A stretch of 37,616 nucleotides of DNA from Emticicia sp. Lineage in GTDB: Bacteria > Bacteroidota > Bacteroidia > Cytophagales > Spirosomataceae. The notes under the pieces are model-generated. The model was not told where the DNA came from and made no database searches. It saw only the letters and a program-made list of their open reading frames with translations. How positions within the stretch are numbered: position 1 is the stretch's first letter; the number at the start of each line of letters is the position of its first letter. This document shows positions 1 through 7,995 of this stretch, one piece after another. The position numbers were made by a program, and so were the translations under genes. The stretch spans positions 1-37,616 of the forward strand of contig JAFEIL010000123.1 of the NCBI GenBank assembly GCA_017495105.1, written 5' to 3'.

Positions 1-49
1 AATATAAACAAGTTTTCTAAAAAAACGCTTACTTTGCAAAACTTATCTC

Positions 50-126
50 AAAAGGGGTGCCTTAATATAACGGGCTGAGATTATACCCATTGAACCTGTA
101 CACGGATAATGCCGCCGCAGGGAAAT
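50..126 (+). promoter_or_regulatory. TPP (thiamine pyrophosphate) riboswitch
   Basis: The aptamer core is readable: GGGGTGCC at 54-61, GGGCTGAGA at 72-80, ACCC then TGAACCTG at 86-98, and CGGATAATGCCG followed by GCAGGGA at 103-122. These are the conserved blocks of the THI element. It lies about 165 bases upstream of the TonB-dependent receptor on the same strand, so thiamine pyrophosphate should repress that gene. I could not settle the expression platform; a weak stem (ACAGGA pairing with TCCTGT near 245-270) is a candidate. Confidence 0.95.
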
Positions 127-289
127 AAAGTACTTTTAGGAAAGTCATGACCTCCAAAAATGTATTTGCATTTATTCAATTTAAAATTTTGTCAAACCAA
201 AAATTGCAAGCCGCCGGAATTTTCGTGCGATTTATGCAGTTTCGACAGGATTTTGCTCCTTTTTCCTGTTGTTAAAACTTTCAAAAATA

Positions 290-2545
290 ATGAAAAAATT
301 AACAACAACATTATCAATTATCAATTTTCAATTATCAAAAAACAACAGATTAATTTTTACAGAGAAAACAACGTTTTTTAAATCATTTATCTGGAAAACC
401 TTACTTACACTGATAATTGTTAATTGTTCACTGATAATTGTAAACGCCCAAGATTCTACTTCGATTCGACAACTCAACGAGGTGGTTGTAAATGCTACTC
501 GTGCCAATCAGAAAACGGGTATGGCATTTACGAATGTTTATCAAAAAGACATCAAAAAAGTTAATTTGGGGCAAGATATGCCATTTTTGCTCAATCAATT
601 GCCGTCAGTAGTTGTGAGTTCGGATGCCGGTGCGGGCGTTGGCTATACTGGTATTCGTATTCGTGGCACTGACCCGACTCGTATCAACGTAACGCTAAAC
701 GGCGTACCTTATAATGATTCTGAGTCGCAAGGAACATATTGGGTAAACATGCCCGATTTTGCTTCTTCTGCACAAAGTATTCAAGTGCAACGAGGAGTAG
801 GAACTTCGACCAACGGTGCGGGTGCATTTGGGGCAAGCATTAATATTAATACTTTGGGTTACGAACAAGATGCTTATGGAGAAACTAATTTTACCGTTGG
901 GTCATTTAATACATTTAAAACAAATGTATTGGCAAGTACAGGCTTATTGAATGGTCACTTTGTGGTTGATGCTCGTTTGTCGAAACTGAGTTCTGACGGC
1001 TATATTGACCGTGCTTCTTCTGACCTAAAATCGTTTTATGTTTCGGGAGGATATTATGGTAAAAACAACTTCGTTAGATTCAATGCTTTTTCTGGAAAAG
1101 AAAAAACCTATCAGGCTTGGGAAGGTGTGCCAGAAAGTTTGTTGAAAACCAATCGTACTTTCAATCCTTACACTTATAATAATCAAGTCGATGATTATCA
1201 ACAAGACCATTATCAGTTGATTTCTTCGTTTAAGTTAAATAATAGTTGGACATTCAATCCGATACTTCATTATACCAAAGGAAGAGGTTTTTATGAACAA
1301 TTCCGTGAAAGTCAGCCGTACGCTAATTATGGTTTGCCAAATGTAATTATTGGTAGAGATACCATAAAAAGAACTGATTTGATTCGTAGAAAATGGTTGG
1401 ATAATGATTTTTATGGAGCAACTTATTCACTTGATTATCAATCAAATAAGAAGTTATCAGCAAATATCGGTGGCGGTTGGAATAAATACGATGGCGACCA
1501 TTTTGGGGAGATTATTTGGGCAAGAAATGCTTCTACTTCTGATATTCGTTATCGTTGGTATGAAAGTAATTCGATAAAAACTGATTTTAATATTTTCACA
1601 AAAGGTTATTATCAAATATCAGAAAACTTAAATTTCTTTGCTGATTTGCAATATCGCAGCGTTAGTTATGATATAAAAGGTGTAAATGACGACCGATTAG
1701 ACATTACGCAACAATCTAACTATCAGTTTTTTAATCCAAAATTTGGTGTAAATTATCAGTTAGGTAAAACCTCTTCAGTATATGCTTCGTTTGCGGTTGG
1801 GAACAAAGAACCAAGCCGCCAAGATTTTATAGATAATGCCCAAGCACCTTTGGCCGAAACATTGCATGATTTGGAAATTGGATATCGTACGGCTGGACAA
1901 AAATTGAGCTTTGATGCTAATTTTTATTATATGAATTACAAAAATCAGTTGGTATTAACTGGGCAAGTAAATGATGTTGGAAATACCATTAGAGTGAATG
2001 TTCCAGAAAGTTATCGTGCAGGTTTAGAGTTAATTACGAATTGGAAGTTTGCTCCACGTTGGGCTTTATCGGCTAATACTACTTTTAGCCAAAATAAAAT
2101 CAAAAATTTCACGGAAACGATTGTGAATTATGATGGCGATGCAAACAGAATCAATAAATTATCGAAAACTGATATTTCATTTTCGCCAAATTTGATTGCT
2201 GGTGGACAGCTTTCATATAATCCTACCAAAAATGTTGAACTGGCTTTAATGACAAAATATGTAAGTAAGCAATTTATGGATAATACTTCTGACGATAATC
2301 GTAGTCTTAATGCGTTTTTTGTGAATGATATTAGAGCGAGTTATTCTATTAAACCCAAAGCGGAACGCCGCCCGCTATTTAAAGAGTTGACTTTCAGTTT
2401 ATTAGTCAATAATATTTTCAATCATTTATACGAATCGAACGGTTATACTTATAGTTATATATATGATAAGCAAGTAACTACCGAAAACTTCTATTATCCG
2501 CAAGCAGGTACAAACTTTTTGTTGGCAGTGAAAGTGAGGTTGTAA
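290..2545 (+). CDS. TonB-dependent outer membrane receptor, thiamine-type
   Basis: Outer membrane beta-barrel receptor that should import a ligand using TonB energy. After the export signal there is a plug domain (LNEVVVNATRA, then GIRIRGTDPTRINVTLNGVPYND and GVGTSTNGAGAFGASI) and a long barrel ending in the aromatic/basic terminus LLAVKVRL. The TPP riboswitch upstream points to thiamine or a thiamine precursor as ligand; thiamine-regulated receptors are known in Bacteroidota. No inner-membrane PnuT-type partner or thiamine kinase follows, since a terminator comes next, so the gene looks monocistronic. An in-frame ATG at 269 is also possible; 290 was chosen because it begins MKKL. The N-terminus is odd: about 50 residues precede the apparent signal-peptidase site (NAQDS), and part of it is encoded by AT-rich repeats. 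Confidence 0.9.
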   Translation: MKKLTTTLSIINFQLSKNNRLIFTEKTTFFKSFIWKTLLTLIIVNCSLIIVNAQDSTSIRQLNEVVVNATRANQKTGMAFTNVYQKDIKKVNLGQDMPFLLNQLPSVVVSSDAGAGVGYTGIRIRGTDPTRINVTLNGVPYNDSESQGTYWVNMPDFASSAQSIQVQRGVGTSTNGAGAFGASININTLGYEQDAYGETNFTVGSFNTFKTNVLASTGLLNGHFVVDARLSKLSSDGYIDRASSDLKSFYVSGGYYGKNNFVRFNAFSGKEKTYQAWEGVPESLLKTNRTFNPYTYNNQVDDYQQDHYQLISSFKLNNSWTFNPILHYTKGRGFYEQFRESQPYANYGLPNVIIGRDTIKRTDLIRRKWLDNDFYGATYSLDYQSNKKLSANIGGGWNKYDGDHFGEIIWARNASTSDIRYRWYESNSIKTDFNIFTKGYYQISENLNFFADLQYRSVSYDIKGVNDDRLDITQQSNYQFFNPKFGVNYQLGKTSSVYASFAVGNKEPSRQDFIDNAQAPLAETLHDLEIGYRTAGQKLSFDANFYYMNYKNQLVLTGQVNDVGNTIRVNVPESYRAGLELITNWKFAPRWALSANTTFSQNKIKNFTETIVNYDGDANRINKLSKTDISFSPNLIAGGQLSYNPTKNVELALMTKYVSKQFMDNTSDDNRSLNAFFVNDIRASYSIKPKAERRPLFKELTFSLLVNNIFNHLYESNGYTYSYIYDKQVTTENFYYPQAGTNFLLAVKVRL
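303..442 (+). repeat. AT-rich imperfect inverted repeat inside the receptor signal region
   Basis: Tandem variants of TTATCAATTATCAATT at about 309-337 face variants of TGATAATTGTTAATTGTT at about 411-442. The two groups are imperfect reverse complements. They resemble interspersed AATTGATAATTG-type repeats often seen between genes in Bacteroidota (recollection, not searched). Here they are translated: the second group encodes the hydrophobic LIIVNCSLIIVN core of the signal peptide. Confidence 0.5.
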
Positions 2546-2569
2546 GCAACAGGTACAAGGAAATGTTTT

Positions 2570-2614
2570 AAAAGCCCGAAAAAATGCAAAATTATTGTAT
2601 TTTTTCGGGCTTTT
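2570..2614 (+). terminator. Rho-independent terminator after the TonB receptor
   Basis: AAAAGCCCGAAAAAAT pairs with ATTTTTTCGGGCTTTT around a short loop. The T-rich right arm follows directly, 25 bases after the receptor stop. It separates the receptor from the phosphatase gene. Confidence 0.85.
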
Positions 2615-2651
2615 ATTGTATTAGAGTCATTTAGAAGTATGATTTTACTCA

Positions 2652-2682
2652 TTGGCGAATGCGGATATATGGGTAATATTTG
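2652..2682 (+). promoter_or_regulatory. Candidate Bacteroidota-type promoter for the phosphatase gene
   Basis: TTG at 2652-2654, a 20-base spacer, then AATATTTG at 2675-2682 (7 of 8 matches to TAnnTTTG). It ends 45 bases before the chosen ATG at 2728, which supports that start over the upstream ATG at 2680. Confidence 0.45.
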
Positions 2683-2727
2683 CTAACTCAAAATGTATTC
2701 CAAACATTATCCAAAAACTCACTTGTC

Positions 2728-5577
2728 ATGAAAAAAATTCTTGTTATTTTGCTTTCTGTTCTTGGTTTGCAAACATTTGCCCAGTATCAGACTGATGTGA
2801 TTCCTGCAGGAAGTCAATGGCGGTATTGGGATTCTGGATTTACAATGCCCGATAGTGCCAATTGGAAAACGAATATCTCCTACAACGTAAGTGCGTGGGG
2901 AACTGGAAATGCTCCATTAGGCTACGGCGACCCCGTAACAACTACAATTGGCTACGGCGGAAATGCTTCCAATAAACACCGTACGGCATATTTTAGAAAA
3001 ACGATAAACCTTGATGGCTACCTTGACGGGGCAGATACTACTCTTACAAATTATACCGCAGCCACGGCAGCCATTTATAAATTAAGGGTGAAACGAGATG
3101 ATGGAATTGTAGTTTATATCAATGGTCGAGTTGTATTCAGAGATAATATTCCATCGGTTTATGGTTTTAGTACTTATGCCATAACAGTTGCCGAAGGCGA
3201 TGTTTGGTTAGAAATTTATGTTGACCCTCATATCTTTCATAGAGGCGATAATATAGTTGCAGTTGAGGTCCACCAACAAGCCAATGATAGTTCAGATTTA
3301 TTTTTTGATTTAGAGCTAAAAGCACTTCGTACATTACCCTTCACCCAAAATGCTATCATAAGAAATACTGAGACTTGGAAATATTTAGATAATAATGTTG
3401 ACCTAGGAAGTACATGGAAAAATGTTGGGTTTAATGATGCCGCTTGGGCTTCGGGCATAGGGGAGTTTGGCTATGGCGAGGGCGATGAAACAACGATAAT
3501 TAATTATGGAGCAAATGCTGCTAATAAATATATTACAACATATTTCCGAAAAACATTTAATATCTCAAGTTTTGATGATTTATACCGCCTGCGTATGCAC
3601 CGAGATGACGGTATCGTGATTTATATCAATGGTTTAGAAGTTTTTAGAGATAATTTTAAAACTTATGAAGCAATCTCGAAAAGCACACTTGCAAGCAATG
3701 CCGAAGATGATGGCAATGTATGGGACGAGTTATTCTTGAAAAGCAGCGACTTTGTTTCTGGACAAAACACCATTGCCATCGAAATCCACCAATCGGCTGT
3801 AAATAGCTCTGATTTATCTTTTTTCTTTGAATTAGTGGGTATGAAAACCACTACGACGATTATCGCACGTGGCCCTTATTTGCAAAAAGCCACACCAACA
3901 TCCATGAATATTTTGTGGTACACAAGTCCAGCGAGTAGCGGATTAGTAAGATATGGAACAGACCCTAATAACCTCGCAACAACTTCGCCCTCAACAGCCT
4001 CTGTGAATGCCCATAATATTTCGCTAGCAGGACTTTTGCCAAATACAAAATATTATTATTCGATAGAAACCAGCACTGCTGTTCTGGAGCGAACTTCTGA
4101 TAATTATTTTGTGACACCCCCAACTGCTGGAAGCGAAAAGAAAACCCGAATTTGGGCAATGGGGTGTTTTGGCTCAGGAAAATTGCCTCAAAGAATGGTT
4201 CAAGAGCGTTTGCTGGAATATAACCGAAATAAGGATATAGATTTTTCACTACAAATGGGCGATTTGGCCTATTATGATGGTTCAGAGCAAAATTTCCAAG
4301 CCAATTATTTTCAGCCGTATCAGTATTATCGTACGATGAAACAATCACCGATTTATCCATCACTTGGTAATCATGAATATGGAATGGTCAGCTATAATTA
4401 CAACAATCTTACAGGTTTGACTTATTATAATATTTTTGATCTTTTTACTAATGCCGAAGCTGGTGGAGTAGCTTCAAATACCGAACGTTATTATTCATTT
4501 AATTATGGAAATATTCACGTTGTAAGTATTGACCCTCACGGAAAAGAAACAGGTACAAATCTGCATATTTGGGAGAATGGAAGTACGCAACGCCAATGGC
4601 TTGTGAATGATTTGGCGGCAAATACACAAAAATGGACAATCGTAATGGTGCATACACCGCCGTATTCAAAAGGAAAACACGACTCAGATGCTGAATCAGA
4701 AATGATTGGTGTCCGCACAAACCTCGTTCCGTTATTCGACCAATACAATGTTGATTTGGTTTTGGCGGCTCATAGCCACGATTATGAACGTTCAAAACTC
4801 ATAAAGAACTTTACAGGAATAGAATCGGCCTATAATTCAAGCTATGAAGTAAGTTCTTCGAGTGGTAAATATGATGGAACAGCTAATTCGTGCCTTTATA
4901 ATAAACAAGTTGCCACTAAAGGAACAATTTATGCTGTAGTGGGTTCGGGTGGAAGGCTCGAAACTGGCGTGCAAGCTACTTGGCCACACGATGCGATGGC
5001 GGCGAGTTATGATATTACGGTGCAAGGTTCGTATCTGATTGAAATTGAAGGCAATAGAATGGATGTTTCGTGGGTAACAATTGATACCGAACCTAATGTA
5101 GTAAAAGATAAATTTACGGTGATGAAAGATGTAAATACATCACCTGAGTTAGTTACCGTGGCCAATAGTGTGCCAACAGTAACACTAACTGCAACTTGGA
5201 TAGGGAATTATTTATGGTCAAATGGAGCTACAACTCGAAGCATTACTGTTGCAACAACCAATACAGCCTATACGGTTAGCGATGGAAACACTGCCTGTTT
5301 GAGCAAGACCTTTACAATCAATGTCAGTTCTTGCCCACAAACTATGAATATTACGAGTCCAATAAATTCGGGTATAGTTAAATATGAAGTTTCGGAGACA
5401 ATAACCGCCTCAAATATTATAAATTATGGAGCTAACGTTACTTATGATGCAGGTAAATCTATTACGCTTAGTCCAGGTTTTGTCATCAATAGTGGAAGTG
5501 TCTTTAAAGCATATATTGATGGGTGCGGGAATTTGAGAGTAGCCACAGATAAACAAACCAAAGAACCGCCAAAATAA
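2728..5577 (+). CDS. Secreted purple acid phosphatase-like metallophosphoesterase with C-terminal stack domain
   Basis: Exported phosphoesterase of 949 residues. The start at 2728 gives a clean signal peptide (MKKILVILLSVLGLQTFAQ). Two related N-terminal modules follow (about residues 25-200 and 205-380), each with an RDDGIV-YING-VFRDN motif, resembling carbohydrate-binding or PA14-like jelly rolls. Next come a fibronectin-like purple acid phosphatase N-domain (GPYLQKATPTSMNILWYTS) and the metallophosphoesterase core, with metal-binding motifs MGDLAYYDG, LGNHEYG, MVHTPPYS and AAHSHDYER. The C-terminus (about residues 865-935, with ITASNIINYGANVTYDAGKS) matches the '3-coathanger stack' domain seen in Cytophagales secreted proteins. 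Phosphate scavenging outside the cell is the likely role; the substrate is unknown. A two-way terminator follows. Confidence 0.88.
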   Translation: MKKILVILLSVLGLQTFAQYQTDVIPAGSQWRYWDSGFTMPDSANWKTNISYNVSAWGTGNAPLGYGDPVTTTIGYGGNASNKHRTAYFRKTINLDGYLDGADTTLTNYTAATAAIYKLRVKRDDGIVVYINGRVVFRDNIPSVYGFSTYAITVAEGDVWLEIYVDPHIFHRGDNIVAVEVHQQANDSSDLFFDLELKALRTLPFTQNAIIRNTETWKYLDNNVDLGSTWKNVGFNDAAWASGIGEFGYGEGDETTIINYGANAANKYITTYFRKTFNISSFDDLYRLRMHRDDGIVIYINGLEVFRDNFKTYEAISKSTLASNAEDDGNVWDELFLKSSDFVSGQNTIAIEIHQSAVNSSDLSFFFELVGMKTTTTIIARGPYLQKATPTSMNILWYTSPASSGLVRYGTDPNNLATTSPSTASVNAHNISLAGLLPNTKYYYSIETSTAVLERTSDNYFVTPPTAGSEKKTRIWAMGCFGSGKLPQRMVQERLLEYNRNKDIDFSLQMGDLAYYDGSEQNFQANYFQPYQYYRTMKQSPIYPSLGNHEYGMVSYNYNNLTGLTYYNIFDLFTNAEAGGVASNTERYYSFNYGNIHVVSIDPHGKETGTNLHIWENGSTQRQWLVNDLAANTQKWTIVMVHTPPYSKGKHDSDAESEMIGVRTNLVPLFDQYNVDLVLAAHSHDYERSKLIKNFTGIESAYNSSYEVSSSSGKYDGTANSCLYNKQVATKGTIYAVVGSGGRLETGVQATWPHDAMAASYDITVQGSYLIEIEGNRMDVSWVTIDTEPNVVKDKFTVMKDVNTSPELVTVANSVPTVTLTATWIGNYLWSNGATTRSITVATTNTAYTVSDGNTACLSKTFTINVSSCPQTMNITSPINSGIVKYEVSETITASNIINYGANVTYDAGKSITLSPGFVINSGSVFKAYIDGCGNLRVATDKQTKEPPK

Positions 5578-5583
5578 TTTTTT

Positions 5584-5618
5584 TAACGTCGGTATTGCAC
5601 AAAGACATGCCGACGTTA
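5584..5618. terminator. Bidirectional terminator between convergent genes
   Basis: TAACGTCGG pairs with CCGACGTTA across a 17-base loop, with T-rich sequence on both sides. It sits between the convergent phosphatase and oxidoreductase genes and can serve both. Confidence 0.75.
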
Positions 5619-5629
5619 TTTATATGAGG

Positions 5630-7075
5630 TTAAATCCACCCACCTGCACGATATTCTCGTTTGACGAAAGCGTTTGCTTCATCAAAATTGGTGATTTTCA
5701 TATTTTTTCCATCCCACAAAAGTTTTTTTCTTCCGATAAACTTATCTTTTGAATTTCTCATCAAAAACGAACGAACGGCCAAATTTCCCATCAAAACGGT
5801 CTCAGTCAAAGGCCCAGATTGGTCGAATGACGAACTTGTATAAGTGCCAAAACCAGATTTACAGGCTTTTACCCATTGTTGTTGATGGCCGTTTACGTTG
5901 CCTTCTACAACTGGACGTATTGGTTCAGGAAATTTTATATTTTCAAATTTCCCATTAAGAAAAACTTTGGGATTATCGCCAAAAATCTCGCAAGCCAACA
6001 CGCCTTTTGTGCCTATAAACATCACGCCACCGTCGATGCTCGTAAAAATCTTATCATAATCGCAGCCTTCGGGAAGTCTCGGACGAATACCGCCGTCATT
6101 CCAAGTGAGATTGATTTCTTTGAAGTTTTTGCTTGTTGGATTCGGAAATCTGAGGTGAATAGATGCAGATGGCGGACAAACATCATCGAAAAATGCTTCT
6201 TTGAAAAAATCAGCATAAACTTGTCCAACCGAGCATTCAACCGAGGTCGGATAGCCTAAATTCAAAGCACGAAAAGGAACATCCATGAAGTGGCAACCCA
6301 TGTCGCCTAAAGCACCCGTGCCAAAATCCCAATATCCTCGCCAGCGGAATGGCATATATGCTTCGTGGTAATCTCGTATTGGGGCAGTACCGAGCCACAA
6401 ATTCCAGTCAACTTCATTCGGAATTGGCTGTTTTTCGTCTTTATCTTTGGGTGATTGCACACCTTGTGGCCAAACTGGTCTGTTTGTCCATACCTCCACC
6501 GAATGTACTTCACCGATTGTGCCATTTTTGATGATTGCTTCCGTAATTCTTGTGCCTTTGCTGCTACTGCCTTGGTTGCCCATTTGCGTAACGACTTTAT
6601 ATTTGGCGGTTGCTTCGGTTAGTTGTCGGGCTTCCCAAATATCGTGGGTGAGGGGCTTTTCTACGTAAACGTGCTTGTTTAATTGAATCGCCGACATCGC
6701 AATCGGGTAGTGCATGTGGTCGGGCGTCGTCACGATTACGGCATCAATATTTTTGCCTTCCGACTCCAACATTTTTCTATAATCTCTAAAATACGGAGCA
6801 TTTGGAAATTTTGCTCGAAACTTGGCTGATTGTCTATCGTCAACATCGCAAAGAGCTACGATATTATCAGAACCATTATTATAGGCCTGCGGAATATTGA
6901 AATCGGCTTTTCCGCCACAGCCAACGGCCGCAATATTGAGTTTATCGCTCGGTGCTACAAAGCCCTTGCCCAACACATGGCGAGGCACAATCATAAAACC
7001 TGCAGAGGCCAAAGTGCTGGTTTTAAGAAAGTTACGGCGTGAGTTTTGTTGTTTTTTATCTTGAGAGTTGTTCAT
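5630..7075 (-). CDS. Tat-exported Gfo/Idh/MocA family oxidoreductase
   Basis: NAD(P)-dependent dehydrogenase family acting on sugars or polyols; the substrate cannot be told from sequence. A twin-arginine signal is present (SRRNFLKTS at residues 12-20, then a hydrophobic stretch). The Rossmann glycine motif is VGCGGKA at 51-57, and the family signature EKP is at residues 139-141 (HVYVEKPLTHD). The C-terminal part (about 180-480) fits the alpha/beta substrate domain of the Tat-exported, GFO_IDH_MocA-type proteins common in Bacteroidota. The length of 481 is normal. It appears monocistronic, with the broken higBA pair upstream on the same strand and a terminator downstream. Confidence 0.9.
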   Translation of the reverse strand: MNNSQDKKQQNSRRNFLKTSTLASAGFMIVPRHVLGKGFVAPSDKLNIAAVGCGGKADFNIPQAYNNGSDNIVALCDVDDRQSAKFRAKFPNAPYFRDYRKMLESEGKNIDAVIVTTPDHMHYPIAMSAIQLNKHVYVEKPLTHDIWEARQLTEATAKYKVVTQMGNQGSSSKGTRITEAIIKNGTIGEVHSVEVWTNRPVWPQGVQSPKDKDEKQPIPNEVDWNLWLGTAPIRDYHEAYMPFRWRGYWDFGTGALGDMGCHFMDVPFRALNLGYPTSVECSVGQVYADFFKEAFFDDVCPPSASIHLRFPNPTSKNFKEINLTWNDGGIRPRLPEGCDYDKIFTSIDGGVMFIGTKGVLACEIFGDNPKVFLNGKFENIKFPEPIRPVVEGNVNGHQQQWVKACKSGFGTYTSSSFDQSGPLTETVLMGNLAVRSFLMRNSKDKFIGRKKLLWDGKNMKITNFDEANAFVKREYRAGGWI

Positions 7076-7144
7076 GCTTATTTAAGGTTGAATTTTTACG
7101 AAATGTATAAAAAAAATGTGAATCTACCGTAAGTTTTCAGAATA

Positions 7145-7447
7145 TCACGACAACAAAACCTCAGCAGGAATACCCAACTGTTGATGAAAAATCTTCGCCA
7201 GTTTAAGAGTTAAAGGTTTCTTTTTATTGAGTAATGCCGAAACATAGCCTTTACTGCCAATCCAAGTAACTAAATCTTTGTTGAGTAAGCCTTTTTCTTC
7301 CATTTTTAGCTTAACTGCTTCAATTTGGTCGGGAGTTGGAATTGGGTGGTGTATATCTTCATAAGCTTTAATCAAAAGTAAGGCAATCTGTAATTGTTCT
7401 CCCTCGGGGCTGTTTATATCTGGCGATAAATCGAATTGAGCACCCAT
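7145..7447 (-). CDS. higA: HigA-type antitoxin, HTH protein; N-terminus out of frame
   Basis: DNA-binding antitoxin of the large HigA type. The open frame of 100 residues holds the family pattern: acidic region (DINSPEGEQLQIALLLIKAYED), HPIPTPDQIEAVKLKMEEKGL, and a helix-turn-helix (NKDLVTWIGSKGYVSALLNKKKPLT) ending IPAEVLLS. The usual N-terminal segment is present upstream but in another frame: an ATG at 7497 starts MTLRQIKTDQEYEIMLEW, which fits HigA N-termini, and joins this frame only if one base is added near 7442-7446 (GGGTG on the coding strand). So either the full gene spans 7145-7497 with a one-base deletion, or translation starts at the ATG at 7447. The toxin-like gene ends 4 bases upstream. 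Confidence 0.75.
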   Translation of the reverse strand: MGAQFDLSPDINSPEGEQLQIALLLIKAYEDIHHPIPTPDQIEAVKLKMEEKGLLNKDLVTWIGSKGYVSALLNKKKPLTLKLAKIFHQQLGIPAEVLLS

Positions 7448-7501
7448 TCGAGCATAATCTCATATTCTTGGTCGGTTTTTATTTGCCTTAAAGTCATCGT
7501 T

Positions 7502-7808
7502 TTAGTCTTTGTATTTTACAGTTGAAACATCTATTCTATCATATTCAGCATGAGTACCAAACCACTTAATTTGTATGGCTTTATAGGTAAAAACGATACG
7601 AACAACCAAGCGATAATGATTGCCCATAATGTTGAAAACTACTCTATCATCGCCCACCAAACTGGCATTGGCATAAACAGCCTTTAAGTCTTGAAAACTT
7701 TGGAAATCGGCCTCAATTAGTTCACAATACCATGCTAAAAGAGCATTTGATGCTTTTGGGTGTTTTGTTAGAATATACCTAAAAAGTTTTTCTTGTGGTG
7801 ATGAACAT
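7502..7808 (-). pseudogene. higB: HigB-type mRNA interferase toxin, frameshifted
   Basis: RelE/HigB-fold toxin in two frames. The ATG at 7806-7808 opens MFITTRKTF and hits a stop at once. The next frame then runs RYILTKHPKASNALLAWYCE, continues through the family core (ANASLVGDDRVVFNIMGNHY, RLVVRI, WFGTHAEYDRID) and stops at 7502-7504. Removing one T from the T5 run on the coding strand (A5 at 7781-7785 on the plus strand) joins them into one protein of about 101 residues, normal for HigB. The antitoxin frame starts 4 bases after its stop, the usual higBA layout. Causes could be real inactivation, a homopolymer sequencing error or, less likely, ribosomal slippage. Confidence 0.75.
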
Positions 7809-7885
7809 AAAATGTTTTCTGATAGAGAATAAATTTATAGGTTTAATTTTAGAGAATCAAACATTTTAGTCTATTTAAATGTAAA

Positions 7886-7918
7886 AAAGGCGTAATTCCC
7901 ACAGAAATTACGCCTTTT
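7886..7918 (-). terminator. Terminator hairpin downstream of hemA
   Basis: AAAAGGCGTAATT at 7886-7898 and AATTACGCCTTTT at 7906-7918 form a 13-bp perfect stem with a short loop. Read on the minus strand it lies about 80 bases after the hemA stop and ends in a T-run. It insulates hemA from the toxin-antitoxin genes. Confidence 0.75.
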
Positions 7919-7925
7919 AATATTT

Positions 7926-7993
7926 TGTAGGACAGGTTTGTAACCTGTCTTTTTTCAGTTTTTACGATTGACAGGTTGTAAACCCGTTCTACA
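7926..7993. repeat. REP-like double palindrome
   Basis: Two 24-base arms, one at 7926-7949 (TGTAGGACAGG...CCTGTC) and one at 7970-7993 (GACAGG...CGTTCTACA), are imperfect reverse complements. The left arm is itself palindromic (GACAGGTT, TGT, AACCTGTC). It fills the space between the hemA stop and the terminator. This is the architecture of dispersed extragenic palindromes; no second copy is in this window. Confidence 0.6.
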
Positions 7994-7995
7994 AT

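Noticed and set aside
160-381. Reading frame between the TPP riboswitch and the TonB receptor
   Set aside because: No family pattern, and it overlaps the receptor start in another frame; the space is better read as leader RNA.
3965-4363. 132-codon minus-strand frame inside the phosphatase
   Set aside because: Lies opposite the conserved metallophosphoesterase motifs; composition and context show a shadow.
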